From Desulfosporosinus shakirovi (GTDB lineage: Bacteria; Bacillota; Desulfitobacteriia; Desulfitobacteriales; Desulfitobacteriaceae): a stretch of DNA of 64,000 nt. The notes beneath the pieces were generated by a model. That model was given only the letters and a program-made list of their open reading frames with translations. It had not been told where the DNA came from and ran no database searches. Of the stretch, positions 1-8,982 are shown piece by piece (the first letter of the stretch is position 1; every line of letters begins with the position of its first letter). The stretch covers positions 1 to 64,000 of the forward strand of contig NZ_JAJDOO010000002.1 in the NCBI RefSeq assembly GCF_020595055.1, given 5' to 3'. The translations under genes were made by a program, and so were the position numbers.

Positions 1-633
1 GACCGGGCAGACGGAAAGGCCAAAGATTTCTCCGCCTTGATTGCCCATGCCAAGAGCTGTCCAGCACCGACGGAAATTGAAACCGGCGAAATCGTTGGAG
101 GATTTGCCCACAATCAAGTTATGGCATTGGCTGACAAAGTTGTAGCAGCCGTGAAATCTGGAGCGATTAAGCGTTTCTTCGTTATGGCAGGCTGTGACGG
201 CCGCATGAAGAGCCGTGACTACTACACAGATTTTGCCAAAGCTCTGCCTCAGGACACCGTGATCCTAACAGCAGGATGTGCTAAATATAAATACAATAAA
301 CTGAACCTAGGGGACATCGGCGGTATTCCAAGAGTGCTCGATGCAGGACAATGTAATGATTCCTATTCCTTAGCTGTGATTGCCTTAAAACTCAAAGAAG
401 TCTTCGGACTCGATGATATTAACCAACTTCCTATCTCCTATAACATTGCCTGGTATGAGCAAAAGGCAGTCATCGTGTTACTGGCCTTGCTCCACTTAGG
501 AGTAAAGAACATTCACTTAGGACCAACCCTTCCGGGTTTCTTGTCCCCGAATGTGGTCAATGTTTTAGTCGAAAACTTCGGCATTGCTGGTATCTCCACA
601 GTTGAAGATGATGTCAAAATGTTCATGGCATAA
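1..633 (+). CDS. hcp: Hydroxylamine reductase (hybrid-cluster protein), 3' part
   Basis: C-terminal 210 residues of the hybrid-cluster protein; the reading frame is open from the first base, so the start lies outside the window. The cytoplasmic enzyme reduces hydroxylamine and NO-type nitrogen species and is common in anaerobes. The C-terminal hybrid-cluster ligands are recognisable: Cys in GCDG and GCAKYKYN, Cys in GQCNDSYS, and Glu/Lys in WYEQKAV. An internal TTG at 37 is not the start because homologous sequence continues upstream of it. A hairpin with a T-rich tail follows 55 bases after the stop. Confidence 0.95.
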   Translation, partial: DRADGKAKDFSALIAHAKSCPAPTEIETGEIVGGFAHNQVMALADKVVAAVKSGAIKRFFVMAGCDGRMKSRDYYTDFAKALPQDTVILTAGCAKYKYNKLNLGDIGGIPRVLDAGQCNDSYSLAVIALKLKEVFGLDDINQLPISYNIAWYEQKAVIVLLALLHLGVKNIHLGPTLPGFLSPNVVNVLVENFGIAGISTVEDDVKMFMA

Positions 634-687
634 AGAAAACTTGGCTGGTGCCAAGAGGACAAGTTTTAGTTAAAATGAGTATGATGG

Positions 688-719
688 GACTGCCTTCCAC
701 CGTGAAGGCAGTCGTTTTA
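688..719 (+). terminator. Rho-independent terminator after hcp
   Basis: Perfect 10-bp stem (688-697 with 704-713, GACTGCCTTC/GAAGGCAGTC), six-base loop, then GTTTTA. It separates hcp from the molybdoenzyme operon. Confidence 0.8.
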
Positions 720-840
720 CTAACATGTAAGTTTCTTATACTGCTTTTGGAGAAAAGTTTCACATGATTATATTCCTAAGTTTCTCTCAGAGCAAATGAT
801 GAGTAGTTAAGAAGGGAAATATCAAGTGGAGGTGCCCTTA

Positions 841-3411
841 ATGGAAAAAAAGAATCTAAAGCTTTCTCGCAGGCAATTTCTTAAAGTAACAGCGGCTACA
901 GGAATCTTGGCAGGGACAGTAGGAACAGCATCATTTATTCGACAAACCGTGGCCGCGCCTAAACAGGTTGACCCTAATATAAACTATGTACGTACCACAT
1001 GTTCTCCAAACTGCACTGGGGCATGCGGGATGAAGGCCCTGGTAGAGAATGGCCAAATTAAGTCAATTATCCAAGCTGCAGATTATCCGGAAGCTGAGTA
1101 TAATCCTCGCGGTTGTCTGAAAGGACTTTCCATGACCAACCTGATCTATGGTCCTGATCGTTTGCAAAAACCCCTTATTTTAAACGGAGTGCCAGGCTCA
1201 GGTGATTTTAAAGAGGCTTCTTGGAATGAGACGTTGGATTATACTGCCCGTCGATTAAAAGAAATAGCTGATAAATACGGACCGGAATCTATTGGAGTAC
1301 TCTTCCAAGTAGGGGGAACCGGATACGTTCAAAAAGGGGCAGTGAGCCGGTTAGCTACTTTAGCAGGCTGGACTATGCATCACGCTTATGATCAAAACGG
1401 AGACTTACCGATGTTTTGGCCCATGACCTTTGGGGTTCAAAGTGAAGAGCTCGAGCCACGGGAATGGAATAATTCACGTTATATTATGATTTTTGGTTCC
1501 AATATTTTAGCAACTCGGATTCCCGATGCTCACTTTCTTCTTGAAGCGAGAAATCGTGGTGCTAAGATCTTAACATTTGACCCTAACTTTAGCCCTACTG
1601 CAGCCAAAGCAGATGAATGGGTCCCGATTAAAGCAAGCAGTGACGCAGCCGTTGCCTTAGGCTTAGCTCGAGTGCTGATCGAAGAAACGCTGTATGACTC
1701 TGACTTCATCAAAACCTTTACAGACCTGCCGCTCCTCGTTCGCGTCGATAATGGCAAACGACTAAAAGCGGAGGAGGTCAATGGTCTGGAAAAATTGTCT
1801 GATGTTCCAGCCTATCGAGAAGCCTATGTTGCCTATAATGGTCAGTTTATCGCTGTACACCCGGAAAAACTCGATCTTCCTTTAGATGTAATGATCGAAG
1901 GTGAAGTGAATGTAACTTTAAAAACTGGCCAAATGGTGAAAGTCAAACCCGCCTTTCAACTCCTCAAAGAAAGCCTTAATCAATACACACCGGAAGAGAT
2001 TGAGAAACTCACAGAAATACCTAAGGACGATCTGGTGAGGATCGCCCGGGAAATGGCAGGCAACAAACCGCTTCACGTCATCTATGGAGCCGGTAATTAT
2101 CAGTGGTATCATGGAGACCTCAAGGGTCGAGCCTTAGCCTTATTGCCGGTTCTCACCGGGAATATCGGCAAATCCGGTGCGGGAATTTCTACTTATGCAG
2201 GTCAGTATCGAATTCGTTTTAAAGTCGCAGAATGGTGGGTTCCGGAAGGTAAGAAGCAAAACTGGCTGCCTTTTCTATATGTGCTGCATGGTCCGACCAA
2301 AACGATGAAAGCTAAATGGCCCAAAAATGGGATTAAAGCGCTTGTAGTGGGTTGGGGAAATCCCTTTGACCAGCATAACATGTCAAATAAACTTCGTGAA
2401 ATGGTGGAAAAAGAGGAATTGGAATTTGTCATAACCACAGATTTTCAAATGACAACCACATGTCGGTACAGCCATGCTGTTCTTCCTGCGGTGTCCTGGT
2501 ACGAAAAAACGGATCTTGTGGCTACGCCTGTTCATCCCTATCTTCAATTGCAACAGCCGGCTGTCGATCCGCTTTATGAAGGGAAACCGGAGTTTTGGAT
2601 TGTGCGAGAACTGGCTAAACGGTTGAATCCGGATTTTGAAAAGTATTTTTATCCTGACCTCGAACCGAATCAGGCGGCGGAAAAAGTCATCGAGCTTTTA
2701 CTCAAAACCGGAGGACCTGAGGTCGCCGGTATCACTCTGGAACAACTTAAAAAAGGCCCGGTGCGCTTAAAGTCAGAAGTTCCCGGAGGGCGTCAAATAC
2801 CGTTTTATGAACAAGTCCAACATAAAAAGCCCTTTCCACCGGTCAGCCTGCCTGCCAAACTTGAGCAAACTGCTCAGTTTGTGAAGAGTGGACGGATAGA
2901 ATTTTACAAAGACGAAGATCTCATGCTTCAGGCGGGTGAGGCGCTCCCAATGCATAAGCCTCCTTTTGAGGAAAGCGAGTACGCCTTAAATCCGCTTGCT
3001 AAAGAAAAGTATCAGTTTTGCTACGTCACCCGTAATGCCATTTACAGAGTACACTCTACCCATTCGAACAATGTTTGGATGAACGAACTTCAAGATGGAA
3101 AGCCGAGAGTTTGGCTTAGCCCGGAAGATGGCAAAGCAAAGGGAATCAAAGAAGGGGACGAAGTTGAGATCTTTAATGATCGAGGGACGCTTAATGCATA
3201 TGCGATTATTGATCCGGGAGTAGGCCGAAAACAGGCAGTTTTTGAGCAAGGATGGTGGAGCAGATATTTAAAAGGAGCATCCTATAATTCCTTAACTTAT
3301 CCCTTTATAAAACCGACTCACGAATTATACTTTGTTCCGGGAATGTGGTCTCCAAATACTGCTTGGAATGAGTGCCTTTGTGATGTAAGAAAGGTTGGTG
3401 AGGGTTTATGA
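841..3411 (+). CDS. Tat-exported molybdopterin oxidoreductase, catalytic subunit
   Basis: 856-residue DMSO-reductase-superfamily catalytic subunit. The start is the ATG at 841, seven bases after GGAGGT; a GTG at 826 would overlap that site. The N-terminus carries a Tat signal (SRRQFLKV), so the enzyme acts outside the membrane. A [4Fe-4S] motif Cys-x3-Cys-x3-Cys (CSPNCTGACG) is followed by NPRGC. The segment YDQNGDLP and the later GSNILATRIPDAHF resemble NarG-like (type II) enzymes, in which an Asp binds Mo. It forms an operon with an Fe-S subunit and a NrfD anchor, the usual quinone-linked respiratory complex. The substrate (for example a sulfur, selenium, arsenic or N-oxide compound) cannot be read from the sequence. 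Confidence 0.85.
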   Translation: MEKKNLKLSRRQFLKVTAATGILAGTVGTASFIRQTVAAPKQVDPNINYVRTTCSPNCTGACGMKALVENGQIKSIIQAADYPEAEYNPRGCLKGLSMTNLIYGPDRLQKPLILNGVPGSGDFKEASWNETLDYTARRLKEIADKYGPESIGVLFQVGGTGYVQKGAVSRLATLAGWTMHHAYDQNGDLPMFWPMTFGVQSEELEPREWNNSRYIMIFGSNILATRIPDAHFLLEARNRGAKILTFDPNFSPTAAKADEWVPIKASSDAAVALGLARVLIEETLYDSDFIKTFTDLPLLVRVDNGKRLKAEEVNGLEKLSDVPAYREAYVAYNGQFIAVHPEKLDLPLDVMIEGEVNVTLKTGQMVKVKPAFQLLKESLNQYTPEEIEKLTEIPKDDLVRIAREMAGNKPLHVIYGAGNYQWYHGDLKGRALALLPVLTGNIGKSGAGISTYAGQYRIRFKVAEWWVPEGKKQNWLPFLYVLHGPTKTMKAKWPKNGIKALVVGWGNPFDQHNMSNKLREMVEKEELEFVITTDFQMTTTCRYSHAVLPAVSWYEKTDLVATPVHPYLQLQQPAVDPLYEGKPEFWIVRELAKRLNPDFEKYFYPDLEPNQAAEKVIELLLKTGGPEVAGITLEQLKKGPVRLKSEVPGGRQIPFYEQVQHKKPFPPVSLPAKLEQTAQFVKSGRIEFYKDEDLMLQAGEALPMHKPPFEESEYALNPLAKEKYQFCYVTRNAIYRVHSTHSNNVWMNELQDGKPRVWLSPEDGKAKGIKEGDEVEIFNDRGTLNAYAIIDPGVGRKQAVFEQGWWSRYLKGASYNSLTYPFIKPTHELYFVPGMWSPNTAWNECLCDVRKVGEGL

Positions 3412-4094
3412 GACTTGGGATGGTGATTGACCTGGATCGTTGTATTGGTTGCCGTTCTTGTGCGGTAGCCTGTAAATCTCACAATGCACAGCCGCCTGGA
3501 ACCTGGTGGAATAGAGTATTTACCCCGGGAGCTTCCTTTCATCAAGCTGCTGTGGGTAAAGATGGGGCCTTGCAAATGGAATATCTGCCCGTTTCCTGTC
3601 AGATGTGCGATAATCCGGCTTGCCAGAAAGTTTGTCCTTCCGGGGCCACTTATACGGATGAGCGGGGTGTGGTGTTGATAGATTATGAACGCTGTATTGG
3701 CTGTCGGTACTGTATTGCAGCCTGTCCTTATGGAGTTCGTCAATATAACTGGGAAGATCCGAAAAAAGCTAAGGCGCGGGCAGGGTACGAAAAAGGGTAT
3801 GAGTATGGATATCCTGCCGATTTTCGAGATAAGGATGGCAGGTTGGTTTACACGCCTAACCGACCCGTCGGTGTCGTTGAAAAATGTACATTCTGTGTGC
3901 AATACACCTCTGGTGGAGAACAACCGGCGTGCGTTAAGGGTTGTCCCGGAAAGGTCCGAATTTTTGGAGACCTCGATGATCCAAGCTCAGAAGTTAGTAA
4001 ACTGGTTCGGAAACGGCAGACAGTTCGTCTAAAAGAAGAATTGGGTACTTCACCTAAAGTTTTCTATCTGGCAGCCACGAAGCTGATACGCTAA
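3408..4094 (+). CDS. Four-cluster ferredoxin subunit (NrfC/PsrB/DmsB type)
   Basis: 228-residue electron-transfer subunit with sixteen Cys in the four-cluster pattern: CIGCRSCAVAC near the start, CQMCDNPACQKVC, CIGCRYCIAAC and CTFC...CVKGC. It should pass electrons between the membrane subunit and the molybdoenzyme. It has no Tat signal of its own, as is usual for subunits co-exported with the catalytic chain. The start overlaps the upstream stop (ATGA), indicating translational coupling. Confidence 0.9.
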   Translation: MRLGMVIDLDRCIGCRSCAVACKSHNAQPPGTWWNRVFTPGASFHQAAVGKDGALQMEYLPVSCQMCDNPACQKVCPSGATYTDERGVVLIDYERCIGCRYCIAACPYGVRQYNWEDPKKAKARAGYEKGYEYGYPADFRDKDGRLVYTPNRPVGVVEKCTFCVQYTSGGEQPACVKGCPGKVRIFGDLDDPSSEVSKLVRKRQTVRLKEELGTSPKVFYLAATKLIR

Positions 4095-4108
4095 GGAGGT
4101 GGATTAAC

Positions 4109-5362
4109 GTGAAAAAAAGTAATATTCTCTTAGGCTTGGCAGGTAGTTTAATCCTGATTAGTTTAGTCGCTTGGGGATACCAAATATATAATGGGTTAAT
4201 CGTGACAAATATGCGAAATTCATTTAGCTGGGGCTTATATATTGCAACCTTCGCATTTTTTGTAGGGGTTGCAGCCGGAGGATTGATTGTTTCCTCTACC
4301 GTCTATCTTTTTAATATTGAAAAACTAAAACCATTTACCCGTATTGCATCTCTATCAGCATTTGCCAGTATCTTAGGCGCCGGTGCCATGATTCTGCCGG
4401 ATATGGGCAGGGTGGATCGGATCTGGAACATCTTTGTTTATCCCAATTTCAGATCTCCTTTGGTTTGGGATGTTATGGTCATCTCGGCCTACCTGCTGAT
4501 CACGTTCTTAAGCGTCTATGTTCAAATTTTGCCGGACCGGAAAAAGGAAGGAAGCAGGTTCCTTAACGGGTGGACAAAAGCGCATTCTCAAGAAGAGGTT
4601 GAGGCATTCTCGAAAAAATGGTCTAAACGTATTGCCCTGGTTGGCTTACCTGTGGCCATTTTAATTCATACGGTGACAGCTTTGATCTTTGCCACGCAAG
4701 CTTCCCGAGGGTGGTGGAACACGGCGGTTTTGCCTCCGGACTTCGTTTCTGTAGCAGTTGCCTCTGGAACCGCTCTGGTCCTGGTAATTTCTCTTCTCGC
4801 AGTGGGAAAAGAACAGTTTGATCAGCATAAGGGCGCATTCCAAATAATGGCGTTAATTGTTGCAGGTTCTTTGGTTGTGCATTTTTTCTTCGTATCAGTG
4901 GACTTGATTATCCACGGCTGGTGGGGGAGCAGGGAAGCAGAGGAAATTCTGTCTCTTATTTTCGGTCATTATGGATATCTCTATGCGACGGAGCTTTTAT
5001 TACCGGCCTTCACCATGGTGCTCTTCTTTACGGAAAAGGGTAAAAGAAGTTACAGGGCATTGATGATCGGAAGTGTGTTACTTTTTATCGGGGTTTTTGC
5101 TCATCGTCTGATGTTGATGTTTCCCGCCTTTAATGCTATTCCGCTCTCTTTGTCTATTCCAGGGGCGGGAATTGAAAGCTGGGCCTATCCTGTGGCCCTT
5201 GGTCAGCTCCAAGAAGGTATGCCGGTGTTTGTAAGTTCTTGGGCCTACATGCCAACCTTAGTCGAGTATGGTGTTACACTTTTGCCATTTGGCTTGGTAC
5301 TCTTTGTTGTAACGGCAGCGCTAAAAATGTATAACTTTCTGCCTCAAAAGCCCTTCATGTAG
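4109..5362 (+). CDS. NrfD/PsrC-type membrane anchor subunit
   Basis: 417-residue polytopic membrane protein of the NrfD/PsrC/HybB family that should exchange electrons with the quinone pool. Many hydrophobic segments run from residue 5 to the C-terminus. The GTG start follows AAGGAGGTGG with good spacing, 14 bases after the ferredoxin stop, so it is the third gene of the operon. Type II-like catalytic subunits more often pair with a cytochrome b, so this anchor type is of interest. Confidence 0.87.
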   Translation: MKKSNILLGLAGSLILISLVAWGYQIYNGLIVTNMRNSFSWGLYIATFAFFVGVAAGGLIVSSTVYLFNIEKLKPFTRIASLSAFASILGAGAMILPDMGRVDRIWNIFVYPNFRSPLVWDVMVISAYLLITFLSVYVQILPDRKKEGSRFLNGWTKAHSQEEVEAFSKKWSKRIALVGLPVAILIHTVTALIFATQASRGWWNTAVLPPDFVSVAVASGTALVLVISLLAVGKEQFDQHKGAFQIMALIVAGSLVVHFFFVSVDLIIHGWWGSREAEEILSLIFGHYGYLYATELLLPAFTMVLFFTEKGKRSYRALMIGSVLLFIGVFAHRLMLMFPAFNAIPLSLSIPGAGIESWAYPVALGQLQEGMPVFVSSWAYMPTLVEYGVTLLPFGLVLFVVTAALKMYNFLPQKPFM

Positions 5363-5434
5363 GTATTTCTTTAAGAACTCGAACATAATGAAAACTATAA
5401 TATCTTGTTAAAAGAAACTTGGATTTTACGGAAC

Positions 5435-5472
5435 TTGGAGAGGAAGGGATTGGAGAGGAAGGGATTGGAGAG
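5435..5472 (+). repeat. 15-bp tandem duplication in the sod leader
   Basis: The unit TTGGAGAGGAAGGGA occurs twice in tandem (5435-5449, 5450-5464) and then partially (TTGGAGAG, 5465-5472), ending directly at the ATG of the superoxide dismutase gene. It multiplies purine-rich Shine-Dalgarno-like sequence. The copies nearest the start are 0-9 bases from the ATG. Confidence 0.85.
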
Positions 5473-6123
5473 ATGGAGTACTTAACCGTACCACTTGGGC
5501 AGCACAGGTTACCAAAATTACCTTATTCATATAACGCACTTGAACCTGTGATCAGCACTAGAGTACTGGAAATTCATCATAGTCAACATCATAAAGCTTA
5601 TGTCGAAGGTTTGAATAAAGCTGAATTAAAGCTTGCCGAAGCGCGCCAAAGGAGAGATTACAGCCTAGTTAAACACTGGGAACGAGAAATTGCATTTCAT
5701 GGATCAGGTCATATTTTGCATAGCATTTATTGGACGTCAATGGCTCCTGCCGGGAAAAGATGGGAAACTCCGGGTGCACAAACCCATAAATTAATCATTG
5801 ATTATTTCGGAAGTCTCATTGCTTTTCAAGAGCAGTTCAGTGAAGCCGCCATAAATGTGGAAGGGTCCGGTTGGACATCGTTAGTATGGCAACCTGGTTG
5901 GGGACGTTTAGAAATCCTAACAATCGAGAAACATCAGGACTTTTATCAGGCAGGGAGTATCCCCCTGCTTGTAATAGATGTATGGGAGCATGCGTATTAT
6001 CTGGATTACCAATCAAAACGCAAGGACTATGTCAGGTCTTGGTGGCAGATTGTTAACTGGGCTGCAGCAGAAAAAAGATTGATCCTTGCTATGTCAGGAC
6101 AAATGCCCCTAGTTATTAATTAA
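5473..6123 (+). CDS. Superoxide dismutase (Fe/Mn family)
   Basis: 216-residue Fe/Mn superoxide dismutase that converts superoxide to peroxide and oxygen. The metal ligands are visible: His in LEIHHSQHHKAYV, His in HGSGHILHSIYW, and Asp and His in DVWEHAYYLDY. No signal peptide is present. The ATG at 5473 is preferred over an upstream TTG at 5419, whose extra 18 residues simply translate the tandem duplication in the leader. The N-terminal PLPYSYNALEP fits the family. Metal choice cannot be decided from sequence by eye. Confidence 0.92.
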   Translation: MEYLTVPLGQHRLPKLPYSYNALEPVISTRVLEIHHSQHHKAYVEGLNKAELKLAEARQRRDYSLVKHWEREIAFHGSGHILHSIYWTSMAPAGKRWETPGAQTHKLIIDYFGSLIAFQEQFSEAAINVEGSGWTSLVWQPGWGRLEILTIEKHQDFYQAGSIPLLVIDVWEHAYYLDYQSKRKDYVRSWWQIVNWAAAEKRLILAMSGQMPLVIN

Positions 6124-6159
6124 GAGTTATCAATATTCTGTCCCGGACCATCATCTATT

Positions 6160-6202
6160 AATAAACCTAGGAATCCAGTTTAGGAATCCTAGGTTTATTT
6201 TG
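6160..6202 (+). terminator. Terminator after sod
   Basis: A 17-bp inverted repeat (6160-6176 with 6183-6199, one mismatch, core AAACCTAGG/CCTAGGTTT) is followed by TTT, 37 bases after the stop. Confidence 0.7.
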
Positions 6203-6325
6203 ATTAGCCTTATAAGCTAGAAAAGTATCAATTTGATTACTTACTTATACATAGAAAAATAGTTTAACTCAAAAGCTATGGACTAAACAGATAACTGTTT
6301 TTAAAGAATATGGAGGTGTTTGCTT

Positions 6326-6505
6326 GTGCGCAAATGGGAAGAATTAACGAGAGATGAGAAAGAGATCATTACTACGATGAAAACCCAGGGGATAGGCCCT
6401 GATGAACTGCTCGAAAGGATGCGCAACTCTGGAAGAATGAGTGAGGAAGCGATTGAAGGTTTAAGGAAAGCCCTCGATGATGTAAGGCCGTTTCTTGTGC
6501 ACTAG
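6326..6505 (+). CDS. Small protein of unknown function (59 aa)
   Basis: 59 residues, charged and probably helical (MRKWEELTRDEKEI...). I do not recognise the family. GGAGGTG (6312-6318) fixes the start at GTG 6326; the TTG at 6320 is too close. A strong terminator follows directly, so it looks like a genuine single-gene unit. Confidence 0.65.
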   Translation: MRKWEELTRDEKEIITTMKTQGIGPDELLERMRNSGRMSEEAIEGLRKALDDVRPFLVH

Positions 6506-6518
6506 ACATCGGATGTAT

Positions 6519-6560
6519 AAAGAAAGGGGTGTCCTCTCTGGACACCCCTTTCTTTATTAT
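6519..6560. terminator. Bidirectional terminator between convergent genes
   Basis: Perfect 16-bp inverted repeat (6519-6534 with 6540-6555, AAAGAAAGGGGTGTCC) with a five-base loop. Each arm ends in a T-rich outer side, so it can serve both the small plus-strand gene and the minus-strand AOR gene. Confidence 0.9.
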
Positions 6561-6568
6561 GATAAGTT

Positions 6569-8320
6569 TTAGATTTTTTCAGCAAGTAACTCCGAACATT
6601 TCTCTGTATACCGATTAATCATTCTTTCAACAACAGACGATTCCAGCAGACCATTCATGCTTGGAGTTTTAAAGAATCTTTGAGGTAATTTAACTTGCCG
6701 TGGATCGAACCCTAATTTTTCTTTGAGGCGCAACTTCATTGAGTAAATCCGTTTGGCAATCGTAGTCAGTTCATCATCTGTAAGAAGATAGCCTGTAGCA
6801 TTGAGAGCTTTCAGTACGGTTTCCCGGGTGTATAATTTTCTAGCGAAGAGGCAGATAACGAGTGAATTTAATAGGCATCGTTCAAGCTCCTCGTCAAAAA
6901 GGGTATTGACGGCTTTGTTTTCGTCGAAAGTTTTCAGGGATTGGTCAACTGAGTAACCAGCATTGCATAAATGTGAGTGCCGAGCCCCTACGGTAAGACC
7001 GACTAAGTTGGCATATCCGGTGTGGTACCCAGGGATTTCATTCCCTGCAACCTGGAGGGCAAACCCTTCGCCGCCGAACTTTGCCCCGGCAAATCGGGTT
7101 CCTTCTCCCAGAGCTTGGTAAAAGGCATTTTTTCGAGCCGATAAATATAGGAGAGCCTGATAATAGTTTTCGGTATTTCCATAAGTGAGAGGAAGAAGGG
7201 TTTCCGCTTCGGTTACGATTCCCTGAATTAAGCTCTCAGTTGCCCATGCCAAGGCGACCCCTGCGGAAATGGCATCCATGCCTGTTTTTTCGACCGCTTC
7301 AATAAGCTGTAATACCTCATCAGTCTTGCTTATCCCAAGTAAGGCGCCCAGGGAATAAATCAGTTCATAGTCATAGGCAACGCTCACGGATTCATAGTCA
7401 TAGCCGTCGTCGAATTTTCTCCGGAATTGACCAATGTGGATACATCCAACCGGGCAACCGGTACAAGCCAACTTCCTGACGAGGTTTTCTTCTGCAAAGG
7501 TTTCTCCACTTATCTGCTCGGCGTCATCAAAATGATTAGCTGTCAAATTCTTCGTGGGCAAAGCACCTAAGGCGCTGATTGACTCTACATTGATCGATGT
7601 GCCCAAGTCATGATATTTTGCCATCAAGTCAGTTTCCGTAACTGATTTGAAAATTGTTTGGTAGGAAAGAAAATACTCTTTAAAGTCTTTGATTTCGGTT
7701 GTCTTATCCCCAGTAACGGTAACTGCTTTGACGAGCTTGCTTCCCATTAAGGCACCAAGGCCAAGTCGGCCAAAATGTCGATAGGTATCAACGCAAACGC
7801 TTGCGAATTTGACCATCTTTTCACCGGCTGGTCCGATCCGCAAAATGCTGCGTTTGCCGCTTCCTTCTTCCGAATCCCGAAGGAACTGGCCAACAACATC
7901 CGAATCCATACCCCAGATTGGACGGGCGTCTTTAATTTCAACCTTCCCCCCGTCAATGGCGATGTAAGAAGGGCGGGACGCTTTACCGCGAATCACAACC
8001 GCATCATATCCGGCCATTGACAAAGCTAAGGCTAGTCTGCCTCCTGCGTAGCTTTCCCCTAATTCCCCTGTCAGAGGGGAAATGAACATGGCAACTGTCT
8101 TAGTTATAAGTGGGTAGATGCCGGAGATTGCGCCAATTGCAAGAACTATAGGTTGTTCAGGGGATAGAGGAGGGAGTTCCGGTTGCATAGTTTCATCGAG
8201 CAATTTAGATGCTACTCCGACTCCACCTAGATAAATAGATAGATCTGTACGCTGCTTGATCTCGATTTTACCTGTAGCCAGGTCTATGTATAACACCTTA
8301 GTGGCTTTTTCATATAACAT
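6569..8320 (-). CDS. Aldehyde ferredoxin oxidoreductase family protein
   Basis: 583-residue AOR-family tungsten/molybdenum bis-pterin enzyme. The family oxidises aldehydes or related substrates with ferredoxin. The N-terminal domain shows the expected GGxG stretch and GESYAGGRLALALSMAGYD; the Fe-S site is CTGCPVGC plus a later Cys near LNSLVICLF. The start is the ATG complementary to 8318-8320, preceded by GAGGAGGG; a longer frame to 8383 would run through the end of the ferredoxin gene. The stop of that upstream gene overlaps this start by one base, so the pair is translationally coupled. The exact substrate is unknown. Confidence 0.88.
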   Translation of the reverse strand: MLYEKATKVLYIDLATGKIEIKQRTDLSIYLGGVGVASKLLDETMQPELPPLSPEQPIVLAIGAISGIYPLITKTVAMFISPLTGELGESYAGGRLALALSMAGYDAVVIRGKASRPSYIAIDGGKVEIKDARPIWGMDSDVVGQFLRDSEEGSGKRSILRIGPAGEKMVKFASVCVDTYRHFGRLGLGALMGSKLVKAVTVTGDKTTEIKDFKEYFLSYQTIFKSVTETDLMAKYHDLGTSINVESISALGALPTKNLTANHFDDAEQISGETFAEENLVRKLACTGCPVGCIHIGQFRRKFDDGYDYESVSVAYDYELIYSLGALLGISKTDEVLQLIEAVEKTGMDAISAGVALAWATESLIQGIVTEAETLLPLTYGNTENYYQALLYLSARKNAFYQALGEGTRFAGAKFGGEGFALQVAGNEIPGYHTGYANLVGLTVGARHSHLCNAGYSVDQSLKTFDENKAVNTLFDEELERCLLNSLVICLFARKLYTRETVLKALNATGYLLTDDELTTIAKRIYSMKLRLKEKLGFDPRQVKLPQRFFKTPSMNGLLESSVVERMINRYTEKCSELLAEKI

Positions 8321-8730
8321 TACTGACCCTCCTCTAATAACCGTAAACATCCATGGGGGCAAAAGCGTGCACAAACACCGCAATGTTTACAGACAATGGG
8401 CCGCTTTGTGTCGAGGTCGAAATAGATTGCATCAACTGTGCAGGCTGCAACGCAACGTTCGCATCCCACACATTTTTCTTTGTCTAACAAAACTCCTCCT
8501 GCTTGACGTCTTACAAGTGCTCCCGTCGGACATGCTTCTGCGCAGGGCACATCATCTTTACACGCTTGACAAACTATCGCAACAAACTTTCCCGTAAGTC
8601 CTCCGCTTGTTTTAATTCGAATGGCACTTTTCATAATGGAATGGTCCTGCTGATTGACTGCAGCACAGGTTATCATGCATGAAAAACAGCCGATACAGCG
8701 GTTCATTTCAATTGCCCTTAATACTTTCAT
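8320..8730 (-). CDS. Multi-cluster 4Fe-4S ferredoxin, AOR partner
   Basis: 136-residue ferredoxin with four Cys-rich motifs: CIGCFSCMITC, CQACKDDVPCAEAC, CVGCERCVAAC and CKHCGVCARFC. It is the probable electron acceptor of the AOR encoded directly downstream. The start at ATG 8730 follows GGAGG by about six bases; the longer frame to 8808 lacks a ribosome site. This Fe-S/AOR arrangement resembles the YdhY/YdhV pair of enterobacteria. Confidence 0.88.
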   Translation of the reverse strand: MKVLRAIEMNRCIGCFSCMITCAAVNQQDHSIMKSAIRIKTSGGLTGKFVAIVCQACKDDVPCAEACPTGALVRRQAGGVLLDKEKCVGCERCVAACTVDAIYFDLDTKRPIVCKHCGVCARFCPHGCLRLLEEGQ

Positions 8731-8884
8731 TGTCAGCCTCCAGTATAGTTCAGGTTTAAAGTAAAGGATAAGTCTAAGATAACCTCCATTTATAGAAGTG
8801 GAAGTCACATGATGGGATAAAGCTCTTATGATTCAAGTATACTACAATATTCTAGGTGCTTTATAGTTAATTGTTTCTTATTTC

Positions 8885-8923
8885 AACAATTAATTGGATT
8901 AATAGGTAATCCAATCAATTGTT
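8885..8923. promoter_or_regulatory. Operator-like 17-bp inverted repeat
   Basis: Arms 8885-8901 and 8907-8923 (AACAATTAATTGGATTA and its complement with one mismatch) are separated by five bases. The right arm overlaps the -35 element of the ybjQ-like gene, so a dimeric regulator bound here would block transcription. It sits in the divergent region with the ferredoxin/AOR operon and could serve both sides. Confidence 0.6.
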
Positions 8924-8947
8924 AATACATGGATTATCGTCTATAAT
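8919..8947 (+). promoter_or_regulatory. Sigma-A-type promoter of the ybjQ-like gene
   Basis: TTGTTA (8919-8924), exactly 17 bases, TATAAT (8942-8947); the gene starts 36 bases after the -10 box. Confidence 0.7.
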
Positions 8948-8982
8948 TATGAGGTATTAGAAAACATAAGGGGGTTCAGGAC

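Noticed and set aside
3318-3923. 201-codon minus-strand frame under the Fe-S subunit gene
   Set aside because: It is antisense to a clear ferredoxin subunit gene and shows no family features.
8321-8383. N-terminal extension of the AOR protein
   Set aside because: The extra residues are translated from the end of the ferredoxin gene in another frame; the ribosome site GAGGAGGG points to the start at 8320.
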